Positions 49,211 through 62,444 of a DNA stretch of 64,000 nt are shown here, piece after piece. How positions within the stretch are numbered: the first letter of the stretch is position 1; each line of letters begins with the position of its first letter. The translations under genes were made by a program, and so were the position numbers. A model generated the notes under the pieces. It was given only the letters and a program-made list of their open reading frames with translations, ran no database searches and had not been told where the DNA came from. Origin of the DNA: Panorpa germanica (lineage: Eukaryota; Arthropoda; Insecta; Mecoptera; Panorpidae). The stretch covers positions 13,764,001-13,828,000 of the forward strand of contig OY783209.1 in assembly GCA_963678705.1 (NCBI GenBank), written 5' to 3'.

Positions 49211-50203
49211 TTCATAGAAGATATAATTATAAATTCCATGGAGTCGCTAAAAACGGTTTTTTCTGTATAGAATAATATTATGAGGTTACCCTGATTTATA
49301 TAAACTGAAAACTTTATAAAAGATGATCTTCTTTGATAGTACCAGTATCTCAAATAGCTATAACTTTAAGTAAAAGGGAAATAATATATAAAAACTCATG
49401 TATTATTTAACGTAACATTTTTTACTTAATGTTATGTTTTATTATTAACAGTAGCTTAACATGAATCTTGGTTGGGTACAATTAAGTAAACACCCAAATT
49501 AATGTGTATAAATTTGTTTATATGTAAAATTTGTAAATATGTTTCGTTTGTAAAACCATTGGTAATTATTTAATCTTTTATTTAAAATATACGATTGTGA
49601 AAAATGAACATACTTTTATAAACTATAAAAAATGAATGAATTAATGAAACAAAATGATTCAAGTGACGTGATTTACAAAAAATGGTAGGGTGACTTAGAT
49701 AATAAAATAATTTAATAACAAAAGAAATTTATAAATATTTAATGAAAGATAAATATTTAGTTGTTTCTTTAACAAATCTGTTGTATTAAAACAAATACAA
49801 AAGATATTTTAAAAGATACAAAAATGTGTTAAGTGGGTTATATATTTAACGAAATTTATACGCTGAGTGAACCTCGTTTCAGTCATTATCTGTTATATAG
49901 AATATTGATTACACATTGAGGTTGATTAGTCATCTCATTGTTCCAAGTAAATTTTTTACTTTCGATTTCAGCTGATCGTAAGCTGAACAGCTTCAAAAAA
50001 TGAAAAAAAAAACCTGCTTGGCAATGTCAGCGTATATTTATAAGTGCTTACTAATGATGCTCTTAGGTTATGTCGTCATAACAATATCTAAAGGCTGATG
50101 ACGTTATGAATCATTAAAACGAAACCTAATTAACCACGTGACAATCTGGAGAAGGCGTCTGAGGTAGTTCAACTTTACCAAAAGCAGTATGTAGTCATTC
50201 AAG

Positions 50204-51155
50204 CAGTGCGTAGCTACCGCCGTATCAGCCGTATTAATAATACGCCCCCCCCGGACTAGAAGGGCTATAAGCAAACGTCTATAAGCAAAAATTCGTAAAA
50301 TGTTATCCACAATCTCACTTAAACTCTTGGGCCGTACTTCTCGAAAAAAAAAAAAATCCTATCATAAAAAAGTGCCCAACGTGCCTAAGAAGTTTCCACT
50401 TAAAAAATTACGAAAGTCAAAAAAGGAATCTTTTTTTCATCGGGAGATGTATTGCATCGTATAATTCATGTTTTAATTACTTTAGCATCATGCAATCTAT
50501 CTTTGATTGCCATGATTGTGATCTGGAAATTTCATATCAATTTTACGTTTACTATCTAATTATGATCCTATTTAAAAGAACTTCTTTAAAAGCCGAAAGA
50601 CGAAATAAATTATTTAAGCCACACGATTCAAAATGAAATTATTAATTTGCTTAATACCGCAGTTAGAGAAAATATTGTTTTAGAAATTAAAAAAGCTCCA
50701 TTTCTGGTGATTATTCTGGATATAATGCGATAATATTTTTCCGGAGGTAGTGACAGCATGCTTTCTATTCTTGACCCTTCCGGTTACAACTGCAACAGTT
50801 GAAAGAAGTTTGTCGGAATTAATACTGATAAAAAATTAAGTTCTATGGGACAAGAAAAGCTAGCAGACTTGTCACTATTGTCTATAGAGACAGAAAATTT
50901 ATAAAAACTGAAATCGTCTTCAGCCATGAATGATTTAATAAATAAGTTCAGTGAACAAAGAGTTATATTTGATTTGAATTGTTTGGCTAGCTTAGTTTCT
51001 AGGAGTATTAATTGTATGTAATAACGTGTAATCAATATATAATTATTTCAATTCAATGCGAGCGTTTTTGTTCCTTTTGTAACTTGTCTTTACCCATTAT
51101 TTGAAACCCCAACAAATTTTGATAAAGGGCCCGTCTAAGGCACGCTACGCCACTG
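50204..51155 (+). mobile_element. Degenerate hAT transposon
   Basis: Left end cagtgcgtagctaccgcc and right end (inverse) cagtggcgtagcgtgcctta are hAT-type termini. The flanking 8-mers CATTCAAG (50196-50203) and CATTAAAA (51156-51163) could be a decayed 8-bp target duplication. Near 50770-50960 the plus strand, with a frameshift, reads FLTLPVTTATVERS and then MGQEKLADLSLLSIE, the hAT C-terminal dimerisation region. Frameshifts and stops make it inactive, and most of the transposase is deleted. Confidence 0.75.
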
Positions 51156-52459
51156 CATTAAAAATCAAGTAAAAGAATAAAAATAATGGCAAAACTTTTC
51201 CTTGTATATTATCAAAAACTAAATTATCAAGAGAAATCGCGAGAATTCAATTATATCTAATCACAATTTCCTTTCGACAAATTCAAATGTATCTACTTAT
51301 AATTGCTTCAGATGTATCTTAAATGACACTTTCTCTTTTTAACAGTGAGCTGTGGTTTTTTATGCTGTTACCTAGGTAACTTTTGTTATATTAGATAAAC
51401 TATAAATACACTTAACTGTATTTAGCTGATTATATATATTTGACTGTGAATGTTACTAGTACATTCCAGAATCGTCATCGGGAATATTTTGTAGCATTAT
51501 GAATTTTTTTGTCGATATTCTTTATAATTTACACATGAGAGTGTACCCGTTCTGATATCATTTGAAATTCAGCATAAAAATGATTTTAAGCAATAAATAA
51601 CACTGGATTTTATGTTAAATCAGAGTTGTAATTTTCTTATAAGCTGTTAGTTTGTGTTTAGAGTTTAGCGGTGTTTTGGTGTGTAGTTTCTTATGACATT
51701 ATTTGCCGCAGTTTCTCCAACATCATAGTGCTCTTACGGTACGTATTACAGATATAATACGTTTTTTAAAGCCTAATTAGGAGTTGGAAAGTGATGGAAG
51801 ATAAATACAGTTGTGTGTTTGTGAATTTAGTGAATTATTTCGCTCCAAATAACTTTTAACTTCTAACATGAGTTGATAATAGTTAATAATCTGGAAGTAG
51901 GACTAAATTCTTATTGTTTTAGATTTCTTTTCTCCTTCAATATTAACTAAATATGCGTTACAATAGCTTATTATAAGTAAAATGTGCAAGCCAGTTATAA
52001 TAGACGACTGTCCATATGTAATTTATAGTTAAATAAATAATTGTGAAAAGATATTTTCAAATTATCCAAATATTAACCGTTTTGTGATCTATTTTACTGC
52101 TTTCTGAAAAATAAATGAATCTTTTGCGCAATAATATACTCATAAATAATATACATATAATATACTTTTTAAGATACATTTAACACATTTTTAAGGATTA
52201 TAAAATCTGAAATCTTGTGATTTGTGTTTTGTGGGTGATAATAGAATTTTGAATGTTTTATAAAAGTATTGGAACGGACTAAAAATATATTCTAAATAAT
52301 AATTTTTTACAAAAAATTATGGCCTCACTGAAAATATGGATCATTAGTGAGATATTAAATAAATAGAAATTTGAGCTGAGTATAAAATTGTTATATGTAT
52401 AATTGTACTCTCTATCTGATTTACTCAGATAACTCATATGGTAAATGCATCCAAACAAA

Positions 52460-53087
52460 ATGGGCTTGTGTTCTATGTCTTAATTTCTATAAAAGTGTAC
52501 TATATATTGATAAAGTTGGTTACTAGAACTTCAAATGTTCAATTACTTTTTAATAACTCCTTATATGTTAGGAGATATTACCAATTAAAAAAGTCATTTT
52601 TTCTCTTTAATTATTACAAATGCATGTGACATCACAACCACTAGTTGCTATCTCTTTTATACAACAGAGCGTAAAAGAGATATATTATTGACAGATCTCT
52701 GACAAGTTTACAGGTTACCAACCTTACAGCTATTTCAAGGAACAATAAAATTCAAATATTATGTCTGCCGTAACAGGGTTAAATAAAAAAAACTTATTCT
52801 TTACATTATTCTTTGACTTGACATGATTATTTCGACTACCAACAGCTACAAAACATTACCACAGCACTGACCTAATCAACAAATAACTGACGCTAAAATG
52901 CATTTCACGTCATACAAATATGGGCGACCATTTCTAGCGCTAAAACTACAATTCAAATTTCGAATTGCTATATTGCCTTCAACATTTAGATATTTAATAA
53001 AATAGACACGCCAATACACATTTATTAACATCAATTTCAATCAACAATTGAAAAGTCGACCACTAAAAAATGAGGACACAAGCCCAT
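52460..53087 (+). mobile_element. 600-bp MITE family, copy 3
   Basis: Starts atgggcttgtgtt and ends acacaagcccat, perfect inverted ends of about 12 nt. The body matches copy 1 and, inverted, copy 2. It ends about 160 nt before the first coding exon of the winged-helix gene. No coding capacity, so it is a non-autonomous DNA transposon. Confidence 0.85.
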
Positions 53088-53252
53088 TATAATGTAGATA
53101 AACTTATCGAATATTGCTGAAATGCGTATAATTGTAATATTCTTTTCTTCGTTTTATCAAAACCCAATATTCAGATATGGTTAACTAATAAACTGGTCGA
53201 TTTATATGTGTATTATTGTTAACTTTGTCTTTGATTGTTACAGATATTTCAA

Positions 53253-56200
53253 ATGCCACACATAATGGCTGAACAACAAGAGCAAATTGTAATGACTCCT
53301 AAAGGCCGCAGAGGAAAGTCAACAATATTGTTAATAGAACGAAAAGCAGTGCAACCCGTCGATGGAGAAAGAGTTCATGTAGCCGGGGGTGATCATAAAG
53401 GAATCGTCATCAATAAAGATGAAGTAAACGGTGAGTGCAGTGCATAAAATTTAAATTTTATTTTGGTATATTTTATTGTATTAGTCATATTAAAAATAAT
53501 TTATTTCCAGATAATAGTGAAGTGCTTCCACCACAATTAAGTTTAGAATTTCGTGTCTTCCTAGTCAGTGCAGCTAGTGGAAATCATTCACAGGAATCAA
53601 GGACGCTAAAGTTCTGGTTCAAACCACAGGTTCTTGAACCAGAACAACCCCAATTGGCACAGGAGTTTTTTAAAGAATTGGTCAGTCCTCAAGATTTTCC
53701 CAGAGGTATGTTTTGTTTTTTACCATTTATTTTAAAAAAGGCATTTTATTTTTTTATTATTAAATAAGGAGGTAATGCAATCTGTCTAAGAAGACATTCA
53801 GCTATATATTCAGTTATGCCATAACTGAAGTTTAACAATTGAAAAAACAGTTTTTGTAAGATAATGAACTGAATACAATGCAAATATATTGTTAAATAAT
53901 ATATTGAGAATATATAATATAAAAATGTATTTTATTCTTTTTTTTCAGACTACGTTGGTTTCATTAAAAAAATAATGAAACTTCTGCAACATAGTTATAA
54001 AGAAATAAAATCCATTGAAGTCGAACTGAAACAATTAGAAGAAGTTGTGGCGCCACCTGCTAGACCATGTGAGTAATTAATCATTTACAAATATTTAAAA
54101 AAAAACAAAAAAACTATTGGTTATCATTCATATGCTTTAGTTATTTTATTCTTATTTGTAAATAAAAAGAAGTTATTATTTATATTCCCTTATTACTACA
54201 GTCTGGTTTAATATATGTATCATATCCAAGCTAATTAGTTTTTTGTAGCAATTCATTAGCCAATGCATTGTACAACATGCGTTTTTTATGAATGATGGTT
54301 TATTACTGTAATACAAAGATTTTGGTTAATGCCACTATTTCAACTTCAAAACGAAAGAATAACTTCACTTGTAATCTTTGTTATATAGGGTAATCACAAG
54401 GGCGCACCAGTACAAGAAACTATTTCAGATATTTAATTTTTTTTTTATTTGAAAGAGCATTTAATTAAGTTAAACTTTGAATATAATTTCATGTAAATGT
54501 GCGCCACAGCGGCTGCGGTGTGCAAAGTGCATTCTGTCAACTCAATTTTTTGCACTCATACATATAATTGGAGTGACATTTTGTCAAATAAATAGACTTT
54601 TATTGTCCACCAATGACCGAATATTATGAAAGAGTGTGAACCACTTTTGGATTCTTCGCTTGTTTACCTATTCATTTAATCAAAAATATGCTTAATCAGT
54701 AAACCAAATTGCTGCGCGATGACTTCTTTTACAGATGGCTGATTTTGATACATTATAACAATTTAAACTCGATTGTTGTGGCGTCAAAAGATTCATGTTT
54801 GATTTGTCAGACCTTAAAGAAAGAAATATGAATAAAATAGTTTTTGTTTTAGTCTAATTTAAAATCTGACTTTGCATAATCCTATAGTAACATTCATGTA
54901 GTTTAAATTAATACAGATAAATAATCTACATCATTTTGAAAGTCTTAAAACGCATTTCCATATATAATGCATTCTTCCAGAGTAGTTCTATTTAAGTATG
55001 TAGTCTGTGTTTTGCCTATTATTTTAAAAAGGTTATCTAAATTTAAAATTTGCTGAATATAAAATTTGTAAATATATTATTTATTTTGTATATTCTATGT
55101 ATTTAATTATGTTTGTAATTGCATTTTGGTGTTGGTTTGTAGCTCGAAAGGGGTACGTCATAATGAACATTGGTGCCAACATACATCGATCAGGTTTGAA
55201 CAAAATTGAAACGGCTAGTCACTTACTAATTAGAATTTTAGAAATAATGTTTTGTGTTCTGTTTTTCTTTTATTAACCAAAAATGTTATGTTTATTCCAC
55301 AGTCTTTTAAATATTAAATGACACCACTATTTTGCGTCACGTATTGTACTCGCATAATTTACAATGATTTTGTTTTATGCTATTCATCCTTAATTCGAAT
55401 TTAATAATATCAAAATCTATCACCATCATAAAAGTCTTTTAAAAATCCTTTAAACCTTCTCTGTATGTTTTGTGAAATGCAATTTATTGCAATGCCTTTT
55501 ATTTAATGATTATACATCATGTATAAAATGGTATAAAGGTATTTTTAACTGAAATTAAATTAATTAACCCTATTTGTATGTAAATACACATTGCGTGTGA
55601 AGTGCACTTAATCATCTAACATTCAATACGCATGAGGATCGTACATAGCCTACCTTCTGTATACAATCATTATTAGATATAAATGATGTTTTTATTGTTG
55701 CGTTATTAATGTGGCTACTACTAATTTAGAAAGGGGTAATATTTATTACTTTTATGAAATCACTTGTAACGCTTTATCAAAATCTTTTATATATAACGTA
55801 ATATGTATAAATTTTAATCGAGTAGAACTAATTGCTGAAATATATAGAACTCTAAAATTCAGGCAATTTAATGCAATTACATTTTATTAGTAAAGTATAT
55901 GAAGCTTTTTTAAGAGAACACTTTTAATCGATTATGAGATTTTTTTTTGACTGCTTTGTTTTTCATAAGATTAACATAACATCTACAATTTTAAGGTATA
56001 TATTTAGTAGTTGTTTTATAAATTATACTTTGTTAATATTTTGAAATAGTTTTTTTTATTATTTGAATTAGTGTATTCTTTAAGAAGTCGTAAAATACAG
56101 TACGTAAGAAAACAAGTTTTGATAATTTAACAAATTCGCTTTTTTTCGAATTTCTTCTTAAAAAAGGGTTGAAGAATGTTCTTAAAATATAGCCTAGTTT

Positions 56201-58089
56201 TACTATAGATATAATTCGCTAAATTTTACATAAATTTGGATTCAGTAATATAGAATATTCTAATTCTATTTCTAACACATAAAAGTTGTTTGAAACCATT
56301 TTGTTCTATAAAGAATTGTTCAATTTATTTTATGTATGAAATGTACATACATACATTATATGTAATAAACTAAATATTTAAATTTTGTTCCAGTATCTGC
56401 CGATGAAAGTTCGTTGGTTATTCCACTTACAGTAGAAAAAGTTTTGGAACTTATTGAATCAGCTTATCCAAATCCAATAACAGTGCAGGATATTGCAAGG
56501 TATGCATATCTACATATTACAATTAGATTATATAGATCGCTGAATAAGAGAAAAATATTATATAGTTTGTATTAATTTTGCAGAGATAATAATTGGGATG
56601 AAGCAGCAGTTGCAGAATGTTTACAGTCTCTGCAAGATAGAGGTCTTGTCAAGGCAATGGAGCATAACGCGTTCACGAGAGTCCAACACCAAGACACACA
56701 AATTCAAGTAATCTTTAAGGGTTTTTTAAATATTATATTTAATTTAAATCAAGATTAGAAGAAGTTAAATATAGATTTTATTAAATCTATAGTAAATTTA
56801 AGAGAATATTTTATAGTGTGTAGAGTAAAATACTGAAGTATACCTTTATTTCAAACTTATTCCTTGCGGTCTTATCATATATTTAATTGCTGGTAATTAG
56901 CAAATAAGTTATCAATTAATAATAACAATAATAAGAAGTTGGCATATACATATATGCAGAGATGTGCGTTTTTCAAATTCATATACTCAAAATGCAAATA
57001 CAAAATAGTAAATACCTATTTTCTATTTTGTATTTATTTTTGTATTTATCTTTTAAGAGTATAGAATTTTATTTGAAAACGTTTACTAACCTATTTGTCT
57101 TAATAATTCTAATTTAAAATAATAGATGTGCCAATTATGTTATTATCCTTCCTGTTACACCCACCATAAGACATCGGATTTTCGTTTATTTAAATTTGTT
57201 TATCATATTTTCTCGTTCATTATTTGTTTTACTACACTCTACTACATTCCTTACTAAAATATATATACATAAATATATATTATTTTACCTACTACCCCCA
57301 CATGCGACATCCAACATTTATATATTTTCATTCATAAGTTGACATTATTTAGACATGACTGTACTAAATGTGTTGTACTTTTAACGTACAGACTAGTGCG
57401 ACACTAATGAAACACTTACTTTGGCTATATTTAAAAATTCTAGGTAGTATTTTTATGAAACAAAAATGTTTCAAGTCGTTTTGATGTCGGTCTTAATCAA
57501 AGACAATTCTCAAAATTGTTAAAAAAATAACATTTATATTAATTCAATTTAATTAATTTAATTTAATGCTTTTGAAAAGCATTTATGCACATCTCTGCAT
57601 ATATTTAAAATATTACATACGTATACTATAACGCGATTTCATGCTGCGTCTAACGTAATGGGCATATTTGTTTTATCATTGGGTTATATATTTGGACATT
57701 GCGGAGTGCGTGGGTGAGGAGGGGGTTCTAAAACAGATACTCTGTGCTCTATTGTTAAATCGAACAATAAAGTCACATGACCACGATTCCAAATAAGGTG
57801 GCTGTATGTAGGTTCTACTGTAATGCAATTTTATTTCTCGTTAGACAATAATATTTGAACAAAACAGAATATGAAACTACTCACATATTTACATTTAGAT
57901 ACATTTTTAGTCTGAGATCTAATAGACGTAATTTTATATATATTTTTTTCTAGGTGGTCAAACAAATGCCAACAATGGCTTCTAGTCAACAACCAACAAT
58001 AGCCATAATAACAGCTAATTATTGTGAAAAATTGGCCGTTGATGCTTTACTAGAAAATAAAGAAACATTCGTTCGATACACAACAGTCG
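53253..58089 (+). CDS. Winged-helix / nucleoside-phosphorylase-like protein, 3' end out of window
   Basis: Exons: 53244-53430 (ATG 53253, or the second ATG at 53265), 53511-53705, 53949-54068, optional 55143-55193, 56394-56499, 56584-56707, 57954-58089. Phases agree. The N-terminal part is unrecognised (TPKGRRGKSTILLIERKAVQ; LPPQLSLEFRVFLVSA). Next come a short helical, coiled-coil-like segment (IKKIMKLLQHSYKEIKSIE) and a winged-helix-like unit (VEKVLELIESAYPNPITVQD ... CLQSLQDRGLVKAME). The last visible exon, ANYCEKLAVDALLENKETFV, resembles the first strand and helix of PNP/UDP-phosphorylase domains in conserved insect proteins that I cannot name. The final exon leaves phase 1, so the gene continues to the right. 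No experimental function is inferred. Confidence 0.72.
55143..55193 (+). other. Optional 51-nt exon of the winged-helix gene
   Basis: Acceptor ttgtag and donor gtttga bracket 17 open codons in phase 1-1 (SRKGYVIMNIGANIHRS). Inclusion or skipping keeps the frame. The donor is weak, which fits a regulated cassette or a false exon. Confidence 0.35.
56957..57597. mobile_element. hAT-like MITE with 8-bp duplication
   Basis: Ends cagagatgtgcgtttttcaa and, in inverse, cagagatgtgcataaatgct. Flanks CATATATG (56949-56956) and CATATATT (57598-57605) match at 7 of 8 positions. No open frame is long enough for a transposase. It lies in the intron between 56707 and 57954. Confidence 0.8.
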
Positions 58090-59196
58090 GTAAGCAAGAT
58101 AAACACATTTATTTGTTCTTTAATTATAATATATTAACTTTTGATAATGTATTGTTGAAATACTATCTATTACTTACCCTTTTAACGATTTGTGTGCATG
58201 TATAATTGGTTATGATTTCTATTTGTAATTGATTTGGTCGATGTTATGTTTTTTTAAGTAACATCAAGTAACATTATAATTACTGTATTTTATTATTTCT
58301 CTTTATTAAAAATGTGTACAATTTGACGGTAAATGATTACAACCGTTTTGGACTAATACTGATTTACATTGATTTTTAAAAGTTCCGTTCGACGTTTATG
58401 TTATTTATTCGGGTTAATTACGCTCATCCAAGACTGACTCATTACCGATTTTTCAATTCTCCGTTAATAACTGTGGTTTATTATAAACCTTGGAGCTGTA
58501 ACTTTACCAAACAAAATAACGCTATCGAATAACATGTTTCGTTAGTAAATCGTGGTCGGTCTTTGACAAAACTAGATTTGAATAACTCATTGTTTGGTCA
58601 AACTTCCGTTATCGCATTTTATAGTAGGTTTTTCATTCATCAGACCCAGAATCAATTATTTTTCAAGGCCATTCTTCTGATATTTTATTTAATGTAATTG
58701 TAACAAATAAAACTATTTTTGAGTTTTCTTTTGTCAAAGAAATTGTTTTTATGAAATGTAGATTAGTGGTGTTAGATGTATGGTATGCAAAATATGTAAG
58801 GCGTTTTCTCGAGCATAAATAATTAGTGAATATTTCCTAATGCTCAGTACAAAATTGTTATTATTTTATGCGTCAACGGTTTCTTCTCTTTTTTAATTTT
58901 TTATAGATATTGTTTTAATGCGGGCTGATAAAAAAATATATCATAAAATTAGGAATAAAAAGAAGTATATTTAAAATTGTGTTAATTCTATTTAATAAAA
59001 TATAAATATATAATAAATTTTAGTCATTCAGAATGTTAAACATTTAATATTTTTTGGTATATATTTGTATCATAGTATCTACATAGATAATACTATAGTT
59101 TTTCATTTATTATGCTTAATATAGATAATGTACTCGTAGATTACATCTCTGCGACCTTATGATTTTCTTCAGTCATTAATATTGAGGAGTGGTGTA

Positions 59197-62100
59197 TTAT
59201 TCAGCAAACGTGAATGTAATTTCCTTTACATGTTTCACGTGATGCCATACTTGAACTGTGTCAATATCTTCGATACTGTGTTGGTATTGGAACTGATGGA
59301 TGTAGCTATCACCATCATACATGTAAATTTCATCTTCCATAAATATCAACGTTATTTTGAAGTCGCCACCTAAAAATAATTATATTTAAATAACTAAAAT
59401 TTATTAGGTCTGACGTTACAGAAATGGAACCTTTTAAATGTTTGCACAGTTGGGTTTTTTATGAGTTGCTCAATAATTAATGCGGTTAAAAAAAAAACGA
59501 AACAAAAAACGTATTTTAATACATTGGAGAACAATGTATGGAGAATTATATTCAAAAGCTATAAAAGGTAAATCGTATAATAATATAGAAAGACGTATTA
59601 GCTTTTGAACGATTTTTATTTAATATCAGCAAGCTTATATACAGGGCTTATATACAAGTGAAACGGAAAAATTTCAAGCGGCTGAAAAAATTAAAATATA
59701 TTATTTATTATCAATTTATTACGTATAAATGAAAAGTACTTGAGTAAGCATTTGTTGTACAACACGGAAAAACACATTTAATTTATATATTTTTTTTAAC
59801 TGCATATGCTGCAAAAAGGTCACCTTCAAACCAGTTTTTAATAAATCGACATAAATTATAACAAACCTGCTGAAGCAGGAACATTCTTTATGTGCCTGCT
59901 TTTATGCTAGCCATGTTAAAGAAAATTACTTAAGTAATATCACAAATTTACAATAAATTATGCTAATTGATAGTTAAAACTCATGTACTTATATGCTTTC
60001 CATTTACATCTTATAAATTGATAAAACCATTACTTTTTATATTTTTCAGTCACTTGAAATGATTCCGTTTCACTGGCACACCCTATAGCATAAGCTATTT
60101 CTGTTGCATTGCTGTTAGTTATACTAATATCTTAAAATAGGAAATAATCTTATCAAGTTAATCTTATCAACGGCTGAATAAATATTTGGAAGATTAGAAT
60201 CACAATAAATATTTCATTTGCTTCTGTTAGTTGTGTGGGCGCACCTTTTATGATAATTTGCGGCAATGATTCATGGCAAGAGAATTTAACCTATGAAGTC
60301 ATTCTATTACGAGATATTAATATTTTATCATTGTTTTCCTATGTTTCGTTGGATAGTATGATAAAAAGTAGGCGAAATTCGATTATTCGAAGTTCATACA
60401 GCATATTAAAACTAATATGAATGTAAAATGGCCATTTATTTTAATATAATTATAATTAAACTTACAAAAGTACATGTAAAATACTTTGTATGCACTATAT
60501 AAAAAACATTTTTCGCGGTTTTTTCTTGTTCCAAACAAATTTAATATAAAACATACAAATAAACATAAGAGAACAATTTTAAAAAATGATATGGAGCAAC
60601 AATTTGATTGAATTTGTTCGAATGTTATTTTTAAAACTATATATTTAACGTCGAACTGTTTCTCATGCTGAATTCTATTATCGACAACCTACTATGTTCT
60701 TGACAGGTTATTATGTGAACACATATTAATTCAGTTTTAATAACAACAATTTCGAAAACACAGCACTGTGACGTTTAGCATTTAAAACATAATATTAGTA
60801 TTTAAAACGGTCCAAAGAGAGATTTCATTCGAAAAATTTAATCAAAAATGATACATTAATAACAAATTACCTTGTTGAAATGGATTATTCACCTCCCCGT
60901 CTTCATCTCCCCAGCTACCGTTTATTTTAAAATTCGTTCGAATGACATTTTCCTGGAATAACACTTTGCTGTGATAGGCAACATTGGATGTATCGCAGCA
61001 CAGGTTTATGGAAAATCTGCAAAATTAAAAGGATGATCGGTCATCTTGACTATTTCTAGTAAAATAAAAGACAAAGTTTTTCTTTCACATAATAATGTAT
61101 AGAAATGCACTTAATGATATTGAAATTTTTTTAAAAGATAATCGTTATACTTTCGAAATAGTTTTAAATAGCCTAACCATCAGTTACGTAAAAAATTGTT
61201 TGTTGCATTGGAAGTTAGGTGTTGGTTAGGCCAGGAGAAATAATCTTAGTTTTAATTAAAGTTTAAATAAAGTATCATTGCCACTCACTGCTTTAATTTA
61301 ATTTTAAATTGTTTAGTATATGACAATACGCGTAGTCATTCACAGTAACATTTTTAATTCAATTTAAGGTCCAATGTTTTAAATTAAAAATATTAAATTA
61401 AGAAAAACTGTATTATATTATAACCTCCAAAATGTGACAATCTGTCAAAATGCAATAGAATTTTTTTCAGTCAGTTTCTCAAAAATAAAGAAATAAAAAC
61501 AATTTCTATTATTAATTATTATTAACAACAGCAATTTTAATTATTTCACATTCAATTTTGTCCAATTGACGGACTGTCAAAATTTATATTTATATATTTA
61601 ATATATAAATTATATATTTAAGACGCATGCCAAAAAAAGACCAACTAAATTAACTAAACTCAAATTAAAATACGAATGTGACTACGAATGCCTATTCTGA
61701 AAACCTGAAATCTAGATTAAAATATTAGATAAAAACAGTAAATTAAATATCAAAACAGTGACTGGGACTGAGGCTTAAGAGTGAAATGCAAGCCTGTAGT
61801 CACCTGTAGTGTTGACATTAAACAAAAAAATAAAAATAAATGACTAACATTTTGCTATTAATTGATCTGGAACAATAGCAAGACTACATGGCAATGCAGT
61901 AAATGCTGGAGACTAGAGTGTAAAATTGATTTTAGATTTGTTCTGCCAGATTCGTTATTCGTTTTTCAATTTCTTGTTTATATTTAGATAGATTAGATTC
62001 TTTCCAGATATCGATATTACCTCATGAACCAAGAAGTGGCACTACCTTTTCCGTTTATATTTTATACATACTTGGTACAATTTTGTTTCATTAACATAAC

Positions 62101-62444
62101 CTTTAAATATTAGTTTAATTTTGCAGAATAAAAGCAAAGCAAACGCAATGTATCTTTTCGATATGTTTACAAGCTAATTATTTGTAAATTTTACACAACT
62201 GTGTTACTTGAAAATGAGTAATCTATTAAGTAGGAGTATTAATACTGTGGTACATACAGTTCTGCATCCTCTGCGATTGTCCCGGTGATTGTTATCTTGT
62301 CTCCGACTCTGAGAGGTCGTGGGACTCGTCCTATGAACGGTCTGTCAACATGTCCGTCACCCATGCTCTGCCACCACTCAGAAACGTGACCTGCTTGATG
62401 ATGATCACTACTGTCAACGTTCGGGCTCGACTGGTTTGTGCCAC
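59197..62444 (-). CDS. Galectin, 5' end uncertain
   Basis: Beta-galactoside-binding lectin fold on the minus strand. Exons: 62444-62258, 61016-60871, 59369-59197 (stop TAA). Phases agree. Family blocks: PFIGRVPRPLRVGDKITITG at the first strands, LFSINLCCDTSNVAYHS, VIRTNFKINGSWGDEDGE with the conserved Trp, PFQQG and GDFKITLIFM to the end (ITFTFAE). The canonical sugar-contact HxNPR is replaced by HSKVL and WGxEER by WGDEDGE, so binding may be altered. The residues before PFIGRV (SSDHHQAGHVSEWWQSM) are not part of a typical CRD. The frame stays open upstream to an ATG at 62478, but an acceptor at 62445 suggests an earlier exon not found here. One carbohydrate-recognition domain is visible. Confidence 0.82.
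59650..60083. mobile_element. Short inverted-repeat element with agtgaaacggaa ends
   Basis: acagggcttatatacaagtg aaacgg at the left is inverted at the right as ccgtttcactggcacaccct. The left end is imperfect (gtgtgcc replaced by cttatatac). About 435 bp with no open frame. It lies in the intergenic/intronic DNA between the galectin's last two exons. Confidence 0.6.

Larger units (their letters stand above)
44898..53252. other. Gap between sw and winged-helix gene: transposons and possible 5' exon
   Basis: No protein-coding exon is supportable over about 8 kb. A somewhat GC-richer patch at 46560-46821 with repeated tcagtgt words, ending aaag|gtaatt, may be the promoter and non-coding first exon of the gene whose first coding exon starts at 53244. 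Two copies of the 600-bp MITE (48508-49210, 52460-53087) and a dead hAT element (50204-51155) fill much of the rest. Confidence 0.45.

Noticed and set aside
50243..50256. Run of C residues as a regulatory element
   Set aside because: It lies inside the degraded hAT element near its left end and has no sign of function.
50784..51035. 83-codon minus-strand frame
   Set aside because: It is antisense to the plus-strand hAT dimerisation relic, which has recognisable motifs.
60235..60420. 61-codon open frame in the galectin intron
   Set aside because: It has no recognisable motif or convincing splice context, and it does not extend the winged-helix gene's frame.
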